NCBI GenBank assembly: GCA_006844765.1
Contig: SPJV01000099.1
Location: 1 to 64,000 of the forward strand
Source of the DNA: Alphaproteobacteria bacterium
Lineage (GTDB): Bacteria > Pseudomonadota > Alphaproteobacteria > UBA8366 > Aestuariispiraceae
Length of the DNA: 64,000 nucleotides
Direction of reading: 5' to 3'
Positions 42,987 through 51,894 of the stretch are shown here, one piece after another. How positions within the stretch are numbered: position 1 is the first letter of the stretch; every line of letters starts with the position of its first letter. The notes under the pieces are model-generated. The model saw nothing but the letters and a program-made list of their open reading frames with translations, was not told the origin of the DNA and searched no databases. The translations under genes and the position numbers were made by a program.

Positions 42987-44513
42987 ATGAATCAGGCGCA
43001 ATGGTTGGCGCGTGCAGGACGTGCATTTGGTGATTGCCCGGCTACAGCGGTGGGCGCACGTGTTGTTCGGGACTATCGGCAGACAGCTTCACGGGCTGCT
43101 CGGTTGGCGGAAGGCTTCCGTCAGGCTGGGCTGGAAGACGGTGCCCGTATCGCAATCCTGGCCAAGAATGGGCCGGGCTATGTCGAGTTGCTCTATGCAG
43201 CGTGGTGGGCCGGTATGGCGGCCGTACCGATCAATGCCAAGCTGCATCGGGATGAAGTCGCCTATATTCTAGGGGACAGCGGTGCTGCGCTGGTCTTTGC
43301 ATCTGATGATCTGTTGGAAACCGCAAGTGCAGCGGTTGATATGGCTGGTACGTCTGCGCGCGTGATCGCGGTCGGTGGCACCGACCATGATCGCCTGATG
43401 CCGGAAAAGGAAGCGATGCTGGCGACGGTCGATCCGGACAGTCTCGCCTGGCTTTTCTATACCTCTGGTACAACGGGGCGCCCGAAAGGTGCCGTGATCT
43501 CCCACAGAAACATTGCGCATATGACCTATGGATATTTCTCCTGCGTCGCCAATGCTGTCCCGGGGGAGGCTGTGTTGCATGCAGCACCGATGAGCCACGG
43601 GTCGGGCCTTTATATTATGCCGCATGTCTATAAGGGCTGCTGTCAGGTGGTGCCGGAAAGTGGCGGTTTCGATCCTGCGGAGATTTTTGAAACGATTGGG
43701 CATTGGCCGGGAACTGCGATGTTCGGTGCACCGACCATGGTCAACCGGATGACCCGGTGGCCGGGGGAGATCACGGACGCCCAGCTTCAGAACCTCAAGG
43801 TCGTGATCTATGGCGGGGCGCCGATGTATGTTGAGGATTGCGAGGCGGCGTTGAACCGTCTTGGCCCCAGGCTCGCCCAGATCTATGGCCAGGGTGAAAG
43901 CCCGATGAACATAACCTGTTTGGAAACCGCACAGATCGCCAATCGTGATCACCCGCGGTGGCGGGAGATTCTGGGCTCTGCCGGTCTGCCCTATCCCAAT
44001 GTCGAAGTGCGGGTTGTCGATGCTGATGACAACCCGGTCCCGGTTGGCGAAAGCGGGGAGATCATTTGCCGAGGCGATAGTGTCATGCCTGGCTATTGGA
44101 ACCGCCCGGAAGCGAATGCCGAAACACTGCGCGGCGGTTGGTTGCATACCGGCGATGTCGGACGCTTTGATGAAGAGGGCTATCTGACATTGATGGATCG
44201 ATCGAAGGATCTGATCATCTCCGGCGGGTCCAATATTTATCCGCGCGAGGTGGAAGAGGTGCTTCTGACCCATCCCGGCGTGAAGGAAGTGTCTGTCATC
44301 GGTCGGCGGGACCCTGAATGGGGAGAGGTCGTCGTCGCCTATGTCGTTGGTGAAGCAAAAGAGGTTGAGTTGGACGCGCTTTGCCTGGATCGCATCGCCC
44401 GCTTCAAACGCCCGAAATCCTATATGTTCACGGACGCCCTGCCGAAGAACAACTACGGCAAGATCCTGAAAACGGAACTGCGGGTGCAGGATGCAAAGGG
44501 ACTGGAAGAATGA
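42987..44513 (+). CDS. Acyl-CoA synthetase / AMP-dependent ligase
   Basis: This 508-residue adenylate-forming enzyme has the P-loop-like motif LFYTSGTTGRPKGAVISH (A3), the GQGESPMN region (A5), GWLHTGDVGRFDEEGY (A7) and the catalytic Lys near the C-terminus (KNNYGKILKTEL, A10). It activates a carboxylic acid as an acyl-AMP and then CoA thioester. Fatty or aromatic acid specificity cannot be told. Its stop overlaps the SDR start as ATGA. It heads a three-gene unit with the SDR and sulfotransferase genes. Confidence 0.92.
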   Translation: MNQAQWLARAGRAFGDCPATAVGARVVRDYRQTASRAARLAEGFRQAGLEDGARIAILAKNGPGYVELLYAAWWAGMAAVPINAKLHRDEVAYILGDSGAALVFASDDLLETASAAVDMAGTSARVIAVGGTDHDRLMPEKEAMLATVDPDSLAWLFYTSGTTGRPKGAVISHRNIAHMTYGYFSCVANAVPGEAVLHAAPMSHGSGLYIMPHVYKGCCQVVPESGGFDPAEIFETIGHWPGTAMFGAPTMVNRMTRWPGEITDAQLQNLKVVIYGGAPMYVEDCEAALNRLGPRLAQIYGQGESPMNITCLETAQIANRDHPRWREILGSAGLPYPNVEVRVVDADDNPVPVGESGEIICRGDSVMPGYWNRPEANAETLRGGWLHTGDVGRFDEEGYLTLMDRSKDLIISGGSNIYPREVEEVLLTHPGVKEVSVIGRRDPEWGEVVVAYVVGEAKEVELDALCLDRIARFKRPKSYMFTDALPKNNYGKILKTELRVQDAKGLEE

Positions 44514-45316
44514 CGGGCCGGCTCGCGGGAAAAACGGCGCTGGTGTTGGGCGCCGGGTCGGTTGGAGCCGGTTGGGGAAATGGCAAGGCGACGGCAGTCC
44601 TGTTCGCGCGCGAGGGGGCGAGGGTCGCCTGTGCGGATATCAATGAAGACGCCGCCGTTGAGACCGCAGACATCATCAAGGGGGAGGGCGGTGAGGCCGA
44701 TGTGATCCGCACCGACGTGACCAAGGAAGCAGATATTGTCGCGGCGAAGGATCGGTGCCTCGACCTCTGGGGGCGTATCGATATCCTCGACAACAATGTT
44801 GGCATTGCCGAGGCGGTCGATATTACGGAGTTGAGCGAAGCGCAGTGGGATCGGGTGATGGATATCAACCTGAAAAGCTGCTTCCTGGGCATGAAGCATG
44901 TGATCCCGGTGATGGCGGATCAGGGCGGCGGCTCAATCGTCAATATCTCTTCAATCGCCGGTATTCGTTCCATTGGCGTGCCCTATCCAACCTACTACGC
45001 AAGCAAGGGCGCGATAAACCAGCTGACCCGCGCGACGGCTGTCCAATATGCCCCGAAGGGGGTCCGGATCAATGCGGTCCTGCCAGGCCTGATGAAGACC
45101 CCGATGGTCGAGAAGGCGGGTAGTTTGGCGGCGACCTATGCCGATGGTGATGTTGAGGAAATGTGGAAGGTCCGCGATGCTCAATGCCCGATGGGGCATA
45201 TGGGGGACGCCTGGGATGTCGCAAACGCAGCGCTATTCCTCGCCAGTGATGAGGCGAAATACATCACTGGCATTGAACTTCTCGTCGACGGCGGAATCAC
45301 AGCGAAGATTTCATAG
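44510..45316 (+). CDS. Short-chain dehydrogenase/reductase (SDR)
   Basis: This 268-residue Rossmann-fold oxidoreductase has LVLGAGSVGAGWGNG (a long glycine-rich loop), NNVGIAE, the catalytic Ser in IVNISSIAGI and the Tyr-x3-Lys pair in YYASKGAINQ. The C-terminal end is GIELLVDGGITAKIS. It oxidises or reduces a hydroxy/keto substrate with NAD(P). The frame opens earlier, but the ATG at 44510 overlaps the upstream stop and begins the normal SDR fold. It is coupled to the acyl-CoA synthetase. Confidence 0.9.
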   Translation: MTGRLAGKTALVLGAGSVGAGWGNGKATAVLFAREGARVACADINEDAAVETADIIKGEGGEADVIRTDVTKEADIVAAKDRCLDLWGRIDILDNNVGIAEAVDITELSEAQWDRVMDINLKSCFLGMKHVIPVMADQGGGSIVNISSIAGIRSIGVPYPTYYASKGAINQLTRATAVQYAPKGVRINAVLPGLMKTPMVEKAGSLAATYADGDVEEMWKVRDAQCPMGHMGDAWDVANAALFLASDEAKYITGIELLVDGGITAKIS

Positions 45317-45324
45317 GGGCTGGA

Positions 45325-46125
45325 TTGTCCAAGGTTAGAGGTGGGCCGTATAACGTGACGTCTTACCAATCTTATTTTCTGTGTACCGCGCCTCGAAGCG
45401 GTAGCACGCTGCTTTGCCGGTTGTTGTCGGCGACTGGCGTGGCCGGCAAGCCTGAATCCTATTTTCATGAGCCTTCACTTAACGCCTGGGGGCTGGATGT
45501 CGGGGTATCGCTGGATCACGCTGCCTCTGAATCACGTCAACTGGATGCGGTCTTGGATGCGGTGGTTCGGGTCGGTACAGCCGATACCGGAATCTTCGCC
45601 GCGCGCGTGCAACGGCATAGTTTCGATTATTTTATCGATCAGCTTGCGCGGTGCTATCCGGCGCTTTCAACCGACCGACAGCGGATTGAACGACGGTTTG
45701 GGACGTCCGCTTTCATCTACCTCAAGCGCGAAGACAAGGTTCGTCAGGCGATTTCCTTTGTTAAGGCAGAGCAGTCGGGGCTGTGGCATAGGAATGCCGA
45801 TGGAAGCGAGTTGGAGAGACTCGCGCCGCCCGCTGAGCCCGAATACGACGCGCAACGTTTGTGGCGGCAATATCAAACCCTGCTGAATTATGACGACGAA
45901 TGGGAAGCATGGTTCGCAAAGGAAGGGATTGAGCCGCATCGGGTTCTCTACGAGACGCTTTCGGTGTCACCGTCGGCTGTCGTGTCCGGCATCTTGGGCC
46001 ATCTCGGACGGAATGCAGACCTTGCGCAGGGCCTTGTTCCCGATGTGGCAAAACTATCCGACCAGATCAGCCAGGATTGGGAGGCGCGATTCAGGTCTGA
46101 GTTCGGTCTGGGAGACACCAAATAG
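45325..46125 (+). CDS. Stf0-type sulfotransferase
   Basis: This 266-residue protein has the PAPS 5'-phosphosulfate loop TAPRSGSTLLCRLL, the FHEPSLNAWG segment and IYLKREDKVRQAISFVKA for the 3'-phosphate, as in Stf0 sulfotransferases. These transfer sulfate from PAPS to a carbohydrate (trehalose in mycobacteria) or another acceptor; the acceptor here is unknown. The start is uncertain: TTG at 45325 with AGGGG, or GTG at 45355 with GAGGTGG. It lies 8 nt after the SDR stop. Its stop is one base from a convergent gene's stop. Confidence 0.83.
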   Translation: MSKVRGGPYNVTSYQSYFLCTAPRSGSTLLCRLLSATGVAGKPESYFHEPSLNAWGLDVGVSLDHAASESRQLDAVLDAVVRVGTADTGIFAARVQRHSFDYFIDQLARCYPALSTDRQRIERRFGTSAFIYLKREDKVRQAISFVKAEQSGLWHRNADGSELERLAPPAEPEYDAQRLWRQYQTLLNYDDEWEAWFAKEGIEPHRVLYETLSVSPSAVVSGILGHLGRNADLAQGLVPDVAKLSDQISQDWEARFRSEFGLGDTK

Positions 46126-46126
46126 G

Positions 46127-47155
46127 CTATGGTTTGCCCAGGCTTTTGATCTGTTCAAGCCCAGGCAGGATTTCACTATAGGTAAACTCGACCTTGCTTT
46201 GGGGACCGCCGATGGCCGGGTCAGGGAAGCGGGTCGACCAAGCGTCCATCTTCAGCATCAGACCGCAGAGCATGCCGCCGACTGCACGGTGGTGCGTCGT
46301 GATCAACCGGCGAACATCGCGAAAGCGTTCTGCATTGATATCCCGCCAGAAATCCTCTGTCTGTTTGTCGAAGATATCAAAGCGCGTCGTGACCGCGCTG
46401 GAGACGTAGTTCAGGTCATCCAAGATGCCCCGTATAATTCTATCCTGCGCCCGGTCATTTTTGATAATCCAGTTTGATCGAAGGTCGCCAAGCCAATCCT
46501 GGAAAACTGTTAGTTTTGGCACCATCTCGTCCAGAATCTCACGGAAATAGGCTAGGGAAAGGAAGATGTCGCCGTAATCTTCAATAAACTTTGGAATCTC
46601 ATTGATCCTGACGGCAAGGCTGTCGGCCATTTGGGTCAGGCGGCGTATTGTTTCTTCCTTATCCGGATTTCGGAGTAACTTTGACAAATCCGCAGCGTCT
46701 TCCAGTGGGGAGGCATCCTGGCCAAACACGTGCTGGACCAAGGGACGCGTGAAGGTTGCCATGCGTTCGGAGAGCTCGGCGCGTTTGGTCTCAGAAAGCG
46801 TTAGATGTTCGCTTTCATCGACATCGAAATCCATGTTCCGCAATCCGATACGGGTCGAATAGACATCGAAACTGGGGGTTCTACCGAGCTTTTCTATCTG
46901 ATTGATATCAGCACGCAGTTCCTCGCCATCCTCGCTTTCCAACATGAGTACAATATCGGAAATGGCGATCTGCCCGCTACCGGATACCCGATCCCGAAAC
47001 AGCTCAACCGTGGTCTCGAAGCGATTGTTCTTGATCAGCCGTGCTCGTTTAAGGGCGCTCGTCTTTAACGGCATGATAGATAGCGGTAGGATATGTAGGC
47101 TATCCATGTCCGAAGCCGTCGGCTTCGCAACAAGGGAATCTCGCTCCCCACTCAT
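46127..47155 (-). CDS. Unrecognised conserved-looking helical protein
   Basis: This 342-residue protein has no signal peptide and no membrane segment. The N-terminal part (residues 30-110) is mixed, with KNNRFETTVELFRDRVSGSG, and the rest is helical. The middle has Leu-rich amphipathic helices (VPKLTVFQDWLGDLRSNWII). A C-terminal helix pair includes RDVRRLITTHHRAVGGMLCG. I do not recognise a family. A cytosolic scaffold or regulatory role is possible, but nothing in the sequence fixes it. Convergent with the sulfotransferase gene and divergent from the aminotransferase gene. Confidence 0.6.
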   Translation of the reverse strand: MSGERDSLVAKPTASDMDSLHILPLSIMPLKTSALKRARLIKNNRFETTVELFRDRVSGSGQIAISDIVLMLESEDGEELRADINQIEKLGRTPSFDVYSTRIGLRNMDFDVDESEHLTLSETKRAELSERMATFTRPLVQHVFGQDASPLEDAADLSKLLRNPDKEETIRRLTQMADSLAVRINEIPKFIEDYGDIFLSLAYFREILDEMVPKLTVFQDWLGDLRSNWIIKNDRAQDRIIRGILDDLNYVSSAVTTRFDIFDKQTEDFWRDINAERFRDVRRLITTHHRAVGGMLCGLMLKMDAWSTRFPDPAIGGPQSKVEFTYSEILPGLEQIKSLGKP

Positions 47156-47353
47156 ACTCGTTTATACTCCCCAATATGCCCGTCAGTTCGGACTTTGTGG
47201 CAGGGGATTGCATAGGTCAATTCTGGAAAGGGCTTCAACTGCAAAACTTCATGCCGAATTCATTTGCGGCAATGGCTGTGGGCGGGTATCCGAGGGCATC
47301 CAACACTATCTGTCACCCCTTAACCCCGGTGCTTTTCTGCCAGGAGGCCACCC

Positions 47354-48532
47354 ATGCGCTATGCTGATCGTGTCAACGCAATTGCGGGCGAATCCGACAA
47401 ATCTTGGGAAGTTCACATGGTTGCCCGGAAGCGGGTGGATGCGGGGGAGCGCATTATTCAGCTGACGATTGGCGATCATGACCTGGGCGCGCCGGCAACA
47501 GCGGTTGAGGCGACCATCAAGGGGCTGAAGGACGGCTTGCATCACTACACCAATGCTGGTGGAGAGCCGCGCCTTCTGGACGCCGTTTTCAAGCATTGCC
47601 AAAGCCGTCACTATCCCCATTTGAAGCCTGAGCAGGTTGTTGTCGTGCCGGGTGCGCAAAATGGGCTCTATTCGGCGGGGATGTGTCTGTTCAATCCCGG
47701 CGATGTGGTTCTGGTGCCGGAGCCCTATTACGCAACCTATATGCCGGCGGTACAGGCGAGCGGCGCGATCGCCAAGCTTGTCCCATTGCGTCCAGAGAAC
47801 GACTTCCACCTGGATAATGCCGATCTGGAAGCTGCCTATGCTGCGGCGACCGGGACGGTGCGCGGTGTCCTGATCAATTCCCCCCACAACCCCACAGGTG
47901 TCGTGATGCGACCGGAGACGGTCACTGCCGTCAGTGATTTCATTAAGGCGAATGACCTGTGGCTGATATCGGACGAAGTCTATCAGGATCTCATCTATCG
48001 CGGCGAACATATTTCTCCCTGGAATGAAGCGGGGATGTCGGAGCGAACGATTGTCCTGGGCAGCTTTTCTAAATCCTTTGGGATGACCGGCTGGCGCCTT
48101 GGGTGGGTAATCGGACCCGAACTGGTGGTTTCTCATATCCGGGAGTTGGCGGGCTGCATGCTTTTTGGATTACCGCCTTTTGTTCAGGACGCCGGCGCGA
48201 CAGTCATCGAACATGCGGATGAAATCATTCCGGTGCTGCATGAACGCTATGGATCACGGGCCAAAGCGGCGGTGGAAGGGCTTAGCCGCATCAATGGATT
48301 GCGCTATCACCATCCCGACGCCGGTATGTTCGTGATGTTCGATGTATCACCCTTTGGGTTGGCGCCGAGGGATTTCGCGCTTCGTCTGTTGGCAGAGGAA
48401 GATGTCGCGATCCTGCCTGCCGATGGGTTTGGCCCCAGCGCGTCAGGGTATCTGCGGATGAGTCTCAGTGCCCCGGTTGACGGTGTTTCGGAGGCCTGTG
48501 AGCGCTTGAGCCGTTTCGTTTCGCGACTTTAA
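47354..48532 (+). CDS. Class I PLP-dependent aminotransferase
   Basis: This 392-residue enzyme has the aspartate/aromatic aminotransferase fold. Motifs are IQLTIGDHDLGAP, INSPHNPTGVV, LWLISDEVYQDL for PLP and the Schiff-base lysine in GSFSKSFGMTGWRLGW. The C-terminal carboxylate-binding Arg is in YLRMSLSAP. It is close to AspC- or arginine/pyruvate-type transaminases. The substrate is uncertain. It is divergent from the orphan at 46127. Confidence 0.9.
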   Translation: MRYADRVNAIAGESDKSWEVHMVARKRVDAGERIIQLTIGDHDLGAPATAVEATIKGLKDGLHHYTNAGGEPRLLDAVFKHCQSRHYPHLKPEQVVVVPGAQNGLYSAGMCLFNPGDVVLVPEPYYATYMPAVQASGAIAKLVPLRPENDFHLDNADLEAAYAAATGTVRGVLINSPHNPTGVVMRPETVTAVSDFIKANDLWLISDEVYQDLIYRGEHISPWNEAGMSERTIVLGSFSKSFGMTGWRLGWVIGPELVVSHIRELAGCMLFGLPPFVQDAGATVIEHADEIIPVLHERYGSRAKAAVEGLSRINGLRYHHPDAGMFVMFDVSPFGLAPRDFALRLLAEEDVAILPADGFGPSASGYLRMSLSAPVDGVSEACERLSRFVSRL

Positions 48533-48563
48533 CCAGGAAAGGCGTTCGTCGCGGTCGCTGAGA

Positions 48564-49961
48564 CTAGGCCGCTGTTTCCACGCGATTGCGGCCATTCCCT
48601 TTTGCCTCATAGAGCGCCTCGTCCGCGGCCTTCATCATTTCGGAGGCTTTTTTGTAGGCACCTTCGTTTTCATGGCTTGCGATCCCGGCGCTTAGTGTCA
48701 CGACAAACGCCCCATTCGGAGAGGGATGGGAGACCTGGGCAAAGGCGTCTCGAACCTCATTGATAACGCGCAGAGCGGCGTCTTGTGGTGTGTCCGGCAT
48801 CACCACAACGAATTCCTCGCCCCCATAGCGTCCAATCACGTCGGTGGCACGCAGCCTTTGCTTCAATAGGTGAGACAGGCTCTTCAAGACCTGATCGCCG
48901 ACAGGATGCCCGTGGGTGTCATTGACCGTTTTGAAATGGTCGAGATCAAGCAGAACCAAAGACAGCGGTGAACCCGTTCGCTTTGCCCTGCCGAAATCTA
49001 CGTTCAGGCGTTCCTTGATTGCGGTGTGGTTCAATAGACCCGTCAGGCTGTCGCGCAGCATCGTCGCCCGCAACGCCCGGAAGCGTTCGGCCCGTGTGGC
49101 AATTGCGTTGACCAGTAACTCGGCGTTGATCGGCTTTGTCAGGAAATCATCCCCGCCGGTCCGCATAAGGATCAACTGTTCTCGCCGGTCATCCTCGTTC
49201 GACAGGAACACGATCGGGATCGAATCATAGGTCGGTTCCTGACGGATTACCTGCGCAAGTTCCCTGCCTTGAACTTCCGGCATAAAATGGTCCATGAGGA
49301 TCAATTCAGGCCGAAACTCCGAGAGTTGATCGAACACTTTGTTGGGGTCATGCAGCGAAAGGACTTCCATCCCGGCGGCGCCGAGGACTGTGGCGTGGAA
49401 CTTAGCGATGGTTTTGTCGTCATCGACAATCAGAATGCGATAGGGGGCGTGTTCCTTATCCCGTCGCGTTGCTTCCAGCCGGTCGACCAGGGCGATCATG
49501 TTTAGAGGTTCGCCCAGAAAGGTGCTAACGCCAGCCCGCACCGCCGCCAGTCTGGTCTGCATAGAAATATCCTGGGATAGGACGATCATCGGCGGCAAGC
49601 TCGTGCGATCATCCATATACTCAATCATTTCCAGGGTTTTCTGGCCTAGAATGGATCCATCGATACGAATGATTAAATGGCTGGGTTTCCGCCTTTTGAG
49701 GATGTCGCTCAGGTCATCCCGTCTGCCGATTTCATCAACCCAATATCCGAAGGGGGCAAGCCGCTCGGATATTGTGTCGTGCTTCTTACCAGTCACATCG
49801 AGCAACAAAACCAGGCGAGGCTCTTCATCGGGCGAGGGAGGGGAATTTTCAGGCTGGGAGCTTGGCTGCTGTCGATGGGCAATAGTAGACGGATCGCCGA
49901 CACTAGCCTGCGCGTCTCCTACAGAATTGGATTCTTGTGCCGTTTGAGACAAGCCCGCCAC
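48564..49961 (-). CDS. PleD-like two-receiver diguanylate cyclase
   Basis: This 465-residue protein makes c-di-GMP. After a disordered N-terminus comes a degenerate receiver (about 45-165) lacking the acidic pocket. A good receiver follows (about 172-290; ILIVDDDKT, Asp in LILMDHFMPE, Lys in LTKPIN). The C-terminal GGDEF domain has the active motif GGEEF and the inhibitory RxxD site (RATD) five residues before it. PleD has the same order with two receivers. Cytosolic, activated by phosphorylation-driven dimerisation by analogy. Confidence 0.92.
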   Translation of the reverse strand: MAGLSQTAQESNSVGDAQASVGDPSTIAHRQQPSSQPENSPPSPDEEPRLVLLLDVTGKKHDTISERLAPFGYWVDEIGRRDDLSDILKRRKPSHLIIRIDGSILGQKTLEMIEYMDDRTSLPPMIVLSQDISMQTRLAAVRAGVSTFLGEPLNMIALVDRLEATRRDKEHAPYRILIVDDDKTIAKFHATVLGAAGMEVLSLHDPNKVFDQLSEFRPELILMDHFMPEVQGRELAQVIRQEPTYDSIPIVFLSNEDDRREQLILMRTGGDDFLTKPINAELLVNAIATRAERFRALRATMLRDSLTGLLNHTAIKERLNVDFGRAKRTGSPLSLVLLDLDHFKTVNDTHGHPVGDQVLKSLSHLLKQRLRATDVIGRYGGEEFVVVMPDTPQDAALRVINEVRDAFAQVSHPSPNGAFVVTLSAGIASHENEGAYKKASEMMKAADEALYEAKGNGRNRVETAA

Positions 49962-50034
49962 CCTCTATCGTCTCTCCCTTTCAGTCTATCCTCTGGGCGA
50001 GACCGCAGCAAGGCGGGCGCATCACTCAATGCAG

Positions 50035-51195
50035 CTATTCACCCTTTTTGAAGGGTGCATGGGAGGCAAGGTAATCGCGTGCATCGGCTTCGTATCCACG
50101 TTCTTCCTCCAAAAAGCGCGCGACAGCTTCTCTAAAACTTGGGTCTGGAAGCCAGTGAGCCGATACAGTCTTAACGGGCTCATAACCGCGTTGAATCTTA
50201 TGCTCCCCCTGTGTCCCGGCCTCGACGCGGGAAAGCCCTCTTTCTATGGCGAAGTCGATCGCTTGATAATAACACGCTTCGAAATGCAGGAATTTATAGG
50301 CTAACTCACAACCCCAGTTTCTCCCATACAGGGCGTCATCGCCAATCAGGTTCAGCGCCCCGGCAATCGGTGTGCCTTCCACGGATGCCATGACCAGCAT
50401 GACGCGGTCCGACATGCGCTCCTGCAACAAGGAAAAGAATTCTCGATTGAGGTAGGGCGCGCCCCATTTTCGGTCATAGGTATCCGTGTAGAAACGGTAG
50501 AAGTGGTCCCAATGATGTTCTTTCAGAGCTTCTCCGGTCAGGCGGCTCAGTTCAATGCCGGCTTCAGCAACACGACGACGTTCTTTCTTAATGGCCTTGC
50601 GTTTGCGGGATGCCAGTTCCCCCAGAAAGTCATCGAATGTTGCATATCCCCTGTTTTGCCAATGAAACTGATGGCCGTGACGAATCAGAAACCCGGCGTC
50701 TTCGAACAATTGGGCCTGTGAGGGCTCCAGGAAATTGACATGCAGGCTTGAGACGCCATGACGATCAGCCAATTCCGCAAGGCCTGAAACAAGAAGCTCT
50801 TGCGCCCTGATCGGATCACGCGATTTTGAGACCAGCAGCCTTGGGCCGGTCACCGGCGTGAAAGGAACCGCGGATAAAAGCTTTGGGTAATATGAGCCAC
50901 CGGCCCGCTCATAGGCATGTGCCCAGGAATGATCAAAGACATATTCACCCTGGGAATGTCCCTTCAGGTAGACAAGTGCCGCCCCCTCCATACCGCCATT
51001 TTCATCGCGCAGGATAAGGTGCTGGGGAAGCCAGCCTGTTTCCGCTTTGACGCAGCCCGTTTCTTCCAGGCTGGCGAGGAAGTCCCAACTGACGAAAGGG
51101 TTATCGGTACCTGCGCATGAATCCCACGCAGCCCGGTCCACAGAGCTCAGGGACCGGGCAACCTCAATCAGGGCACTGTCGCCTCCATCTGGCAT
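50035..51195 (-). CDS. COG3146-type GNAT/FemAB-like acyltransferase
   Basis: This 386-residue protein carries the signatures of the DUF482/peptidogalycan family: LFEDAGFLIRHGHQFHWQNRGY, FLGELASRKRKAIKKERRRV, FYRFYTDTYDRKWGAPYLNR and YYQAIDFAIERGLSRVEAG. These belong to the GNAT/FemX superfamily and may transfer an aminoacyl or acyl group. No specific reaction is established to my knowledge. Its ATG overlaps the stop of the RidA gene as TGATG. Confidence 0.85.
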   Translation of the reverse strand: MPDGGDSALIEVARSLSSVDRAAWDSCAGTDNPFVSWDFLASLEETGCVKAETGWLPQHLILRDENGGMEGAALVYLKGHSQGEYVFDHSWAHAYERAGGSYYPKLLSAVPFTPVTGPRLLVSKSRDPIRAQELLVSGLAELADRHGVSSLHVNFLEPSQAQLFEDAGFLIRHGHQFHWQNRGYATFDDFLGELASRKRKAIKKERRRVAEAGIELSRLTGEALKEHHWDHFYRFYTDTYDRKWGAPYLNREFFSLLQERMSDRVMLVMASVEGTPIAGALNLIGDDALYGRNWGCELAYKFLHFEACYYQAIDFAIERGLSRVEAGTQGEHKIQRGYEPVKTVSAHWLPDPSFREAVARFLEEERGYEADARDYLASHAPFKKGE

Positions 51196-51662
51196 CAGTC
51201 GACTTCGAAAAGGCCTTCGACCTCTACCGCGACATTCAAGGGCAGGGAGCCGGCTCCCATCGCGACACGCACATGCTTGCCTGCATCTCCAAAGATATCG
51301 CCCATAACATTTGAGGCACCGTTGATGACCTTCGGGTGGTCCGTGAAATCTGCCGGGCAGTTTACGTAACCGCCCAAACGGACTACCCGCTTAATCCGAT
51401 CAAGATCACCGCCAAGCGCATCCTTGACCTGGGCGATCAGGTTCAAGGCACAGACACGTGCGGCTTCCTGACCTTCTTCCAATGTGAAGTCCTGACCGAC
51501 TTTACCGACATATTTCAACTCGCCATTCCAAAAGGTTACCTGACCCGCGACATAGATCAGATCACCGTGGCGGTGATGTTGGACATAGGCCCCTGCAGGA
51601 GCGGGCGGGGTCGGCAATTCAATGCCAAGTTCCTGAAGGCGTGCGTCGATCTTTCCGGCCAT
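51195..51662 (-). CDS. RidA-family protein
   Basis: This 155-residue YjgF/YER057c-like protein is of the longer RidA subgroup: LIYVAGQVTFWNGELKYVGKVG, AARVCALNLIAQVKDALGGDLDRI and a C-terminal LPLNVAVEVEGLFEVD. It may deaminate reactive enamines, though this subgroup is less well studied. The frame opens at 51695; the ATG at 51662 has TCAGGAGAAAACC upstream. It is co-transcribed with the downstream COG3146 acyltransferase. Confidence 0.86.
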   Translation of the reverse strand: MAGKIDARLQELGIELPTPPAPAGAYVQHHRHGDLIYVAGQVTFWNGELKYVGKVGQDFTLEEGQEAARVCALNLIAQVKDALGGDLDRIKRVVRLGGYVNCPADFTDHPKVINGASNVMGDIFGDAGKHVRVAMGAGSLPLNVAVEVEGLFEVD

Positions 51663-51894
51663 GGTTTTCTCCTGACTGACGTGATGTGAGATCAAATGGG
51701 CTCATCTGAGCGTTCGTGTTCAAAGGGGACAGTCTCTTCGACAGTCCAAGGCTAAGCGACTATATAGGGGGTTGCGCCTGCCCGTCTATCTCGATGGTTT
51801 GGCTTTTCCATGACACGGCGGTCACGTATGGTCTGGAACGAGCATGCGAGGCTCGTGGAAGCTGGGCGCGTATACGGATTGATCCGAGGGGATT

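Noticed and set aside
43269..44273. 334-residue minus-strand frame opposite the acyl-CoA synthetase
   Set aside because: Shadow with His/Arg/Asp-rich translation and no recognisable motif.
47198..47212. TGGCAGGGGATTGCA, resembling a sigma-54 promoter upstream of the aminotransferase at 47354
   Set aside because: Only 9 bases separate GG and GC instead of 10, and no activator gene or repeat is nearby.
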